Shown here piece by piece: positions 13,891-14,614 of a stretch of 14,614 bases of DNA (within the stretch, counting starts at the first letter, position 1; each line of letters begins with the position of its first letter). The stretch is from Candidatus Hydrogenedentota bacterium (GTDB lineage: Bacteria; Hydrogenedentota; Hydrogenedentia; Hydrogenedentiales; CAITNO01), in NCBI GenBank assembly GCA_903922535.1, contig CAIXUF010001457.1, forward strand, positions 1 through 14,614, given 5' to 3'. Under the pieces are notes generated by a model. It saw only the letters and a program-made list of their open reading frames with translations, was not told the origin of the DNA and did no database searches. A program made the position numbers and the translations under genes.

Positions 13891-14614
13891 ATGAAAGTGC
13901 TTGTGCTGGGCGGATGTGCGGACATGGCCATTCCCCTGCTGCCTTTGCTGGCAAAGGACGCGGAAGTGGAGGAGGCCGTTCTGGCCGACATCAACGGGCC
14001 CAAGGCACGCCAACTGGCGGCGGAATATGGCGCCAAGTTTCGCGGCGCGGCTTGCGACGCCAACGACACGGAGTCTGTGGTGCGCCTCATGCGCGGCTGC
14101 GATGTCAGCATCTGCTACGTCGGGCCGTTCTATGTCTTTGAAAGCAAGATGGCGCGCTGCGCCATCGAGGCGGGCGTTCCCTACGTGTCCATTGCGGACG
14201 ACTATGACGCCTATCTGGACGTGATCAAACTGGAGGGCGCTGCCCGTGACGCCGGAGTGAAGATACTCACCGGTTTTGGCAACTCGCCGGGCATCACTCA
14301 GATCCTTGCGCGAAAGGGGTACAACGAAGTCCCGGAACCCAGACGCATCAGCGTGAATTGGTGCGCCGGTTCCAGTGAATCGGTCGGCGTCTCCAACCTT
14401 GTCCATCTTTTCCATATCTTCAATGGAACCACCCTCCAGCGCTTCAACGGCGAAGAGGTGCCCGTGAAAACGGGCGCCGGGAAGAAATGGGTGGAGTTCC
14501 CCGAGCCCATCGGACGCACGCCCGTCTATTACACGGGACACGCCGAATCCGTTTCGCTGCCGCGCAACCTGCCAGGGCTGACCGAGGTAACCCTGCATGG
14601 CGGCACCAAGCCCA
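13891..14614 (+). CDS. Saccharopine dehydrogenase-like NAD(P)-binding protein, 3' end outside window
   Basis: The first 241 residues of a protein whose family is usually about 350-450 long. A Rossmann fold opens the chain: MKVLVLGGCADMAIPLLPLL with a glycine-rich turn at 7-8, then VLADINGPKARQLA with the acidic end of beta-2 (Asp33) that binds the ribose. RGAACDANDTESVVRLMRGCDVSICYVGPF (residues 51-80, shown here as the segment RGAACDANDT, then VVRLMRGCDVSICYVGPF) is the typical third-to-fourth strand region. IADDYDAY and ILTGFGNSPGITQILARKG follow as in saccharopine dehydrogenase-like proteins and carboxynorspermidine synthases. The catalytic-domain half begins about residue 150 and is cut. 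The real substrate cannot be told: many homologues are not lysine enzymes. It is transcribed away from htrA with its own promoter, and any downstream partner lies outside the window. Confidence 0.85.
   Translation, partial: MKVLVLGGCADMAIPLLPLLAKDAEVEEAVLADINGPKARQLAAEYGAKFRGAACDANDTESVVRLMRGCDVSICYVGPFYVFESKMARCAIEAGVPYVSIADDYDAYLDVIKLEGAARDAGVKILTGFGNSPGITQILARKGYNEVPEPRRISVNWCAGSSESVGVSNLVHLFHIFNGTTLQRFNGEEVPVKTGAGKKWVEFPEPIGRTPVYYTGHAESVSLPRNLPGLTEVTLHGGTKP

Noticed and set aside
13759..14598. Minus-strand open frame of 279 codons opposite the saccharopine dehydrogenase-like gene
   Set aside because: The plus strand has a promoter, AAGGAGG ribosome binding site and a clear Rossmann fold; the minus-strand product shows no family features.

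Overview
The window is GC-rich and looks like part of a chromosome from an environmental Gram-negative-type bacterium, probably of the Planctomycetes/PVC kind or Candidatus Hydrogenedentota. That placement is an inference. It rests on the mix of a secreted NWPQWRGP-type PQQ beta-propeller protein, a URO-D family methyltransferase-like protein, a remnant of a family 2 glycoside hydrolase and a very large secreted repeat protein carrying PPC-type domains. There is no rRNA, tRNA, CRISPR array, transposase or phage gene.

Layout. Positions 1-7865 (minus strand) are one uninterrupted reading frame of 2621 codons. It starts at 7865 with a signal peptide and runs off the left edge. It encodes a modular surface or secreted protein with at least 21 PASTA-like repeats, each carrying two invariant cysteines. 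They are arranged in five blocks (7, 3, 4, 4 and at least 3), and the blocks are separated by four copies of a PPC-like plus jelly-roll-like module. A good sigma70-type promoter, a leader inverted repeat and a strong ribosome binding site precede it. Positions 7972-8561 hold no intact gene; they contain hairpins and the decayed, frameshifted remains of a GH2 (beta-mannosidase-like) gene on the plus strand.

Positions 8562-10740 (minus strand) carry a secreted PQQ-propeller protein and, upstream of it, a membrane-anchored C39-like cysteine peptidase. The propeller gene has its own -10 element. A 95-base divergent region separates the peptidase from a plus-strand URO-D family gene (10836-11927). 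That gene converges on a minus-strand HtrA/DegP-type periplasmic protease (12068-13576), with one terminator-like hairpin for each between them. A plus-strand saccharopine dehydrogenase-like gene, with a clear promoter and ribosome binding site, starts at 13891 and leaves the window at the right edge.

The genes do not form one obvious pathway. Four of the six products are predicted to be exported or membrane-bound (giant PASTA protein, PQQ propeller, C39-like peptidase, HtrA), so the locus leans toward envelope functions, but any functional link among them is only inferred. The most distinctive object is the giant cysteine-paired PASTA/PPC protein, whose reading frame is easily missed because it has no stop within the window and its repeats create long open shadow frames on both strands.
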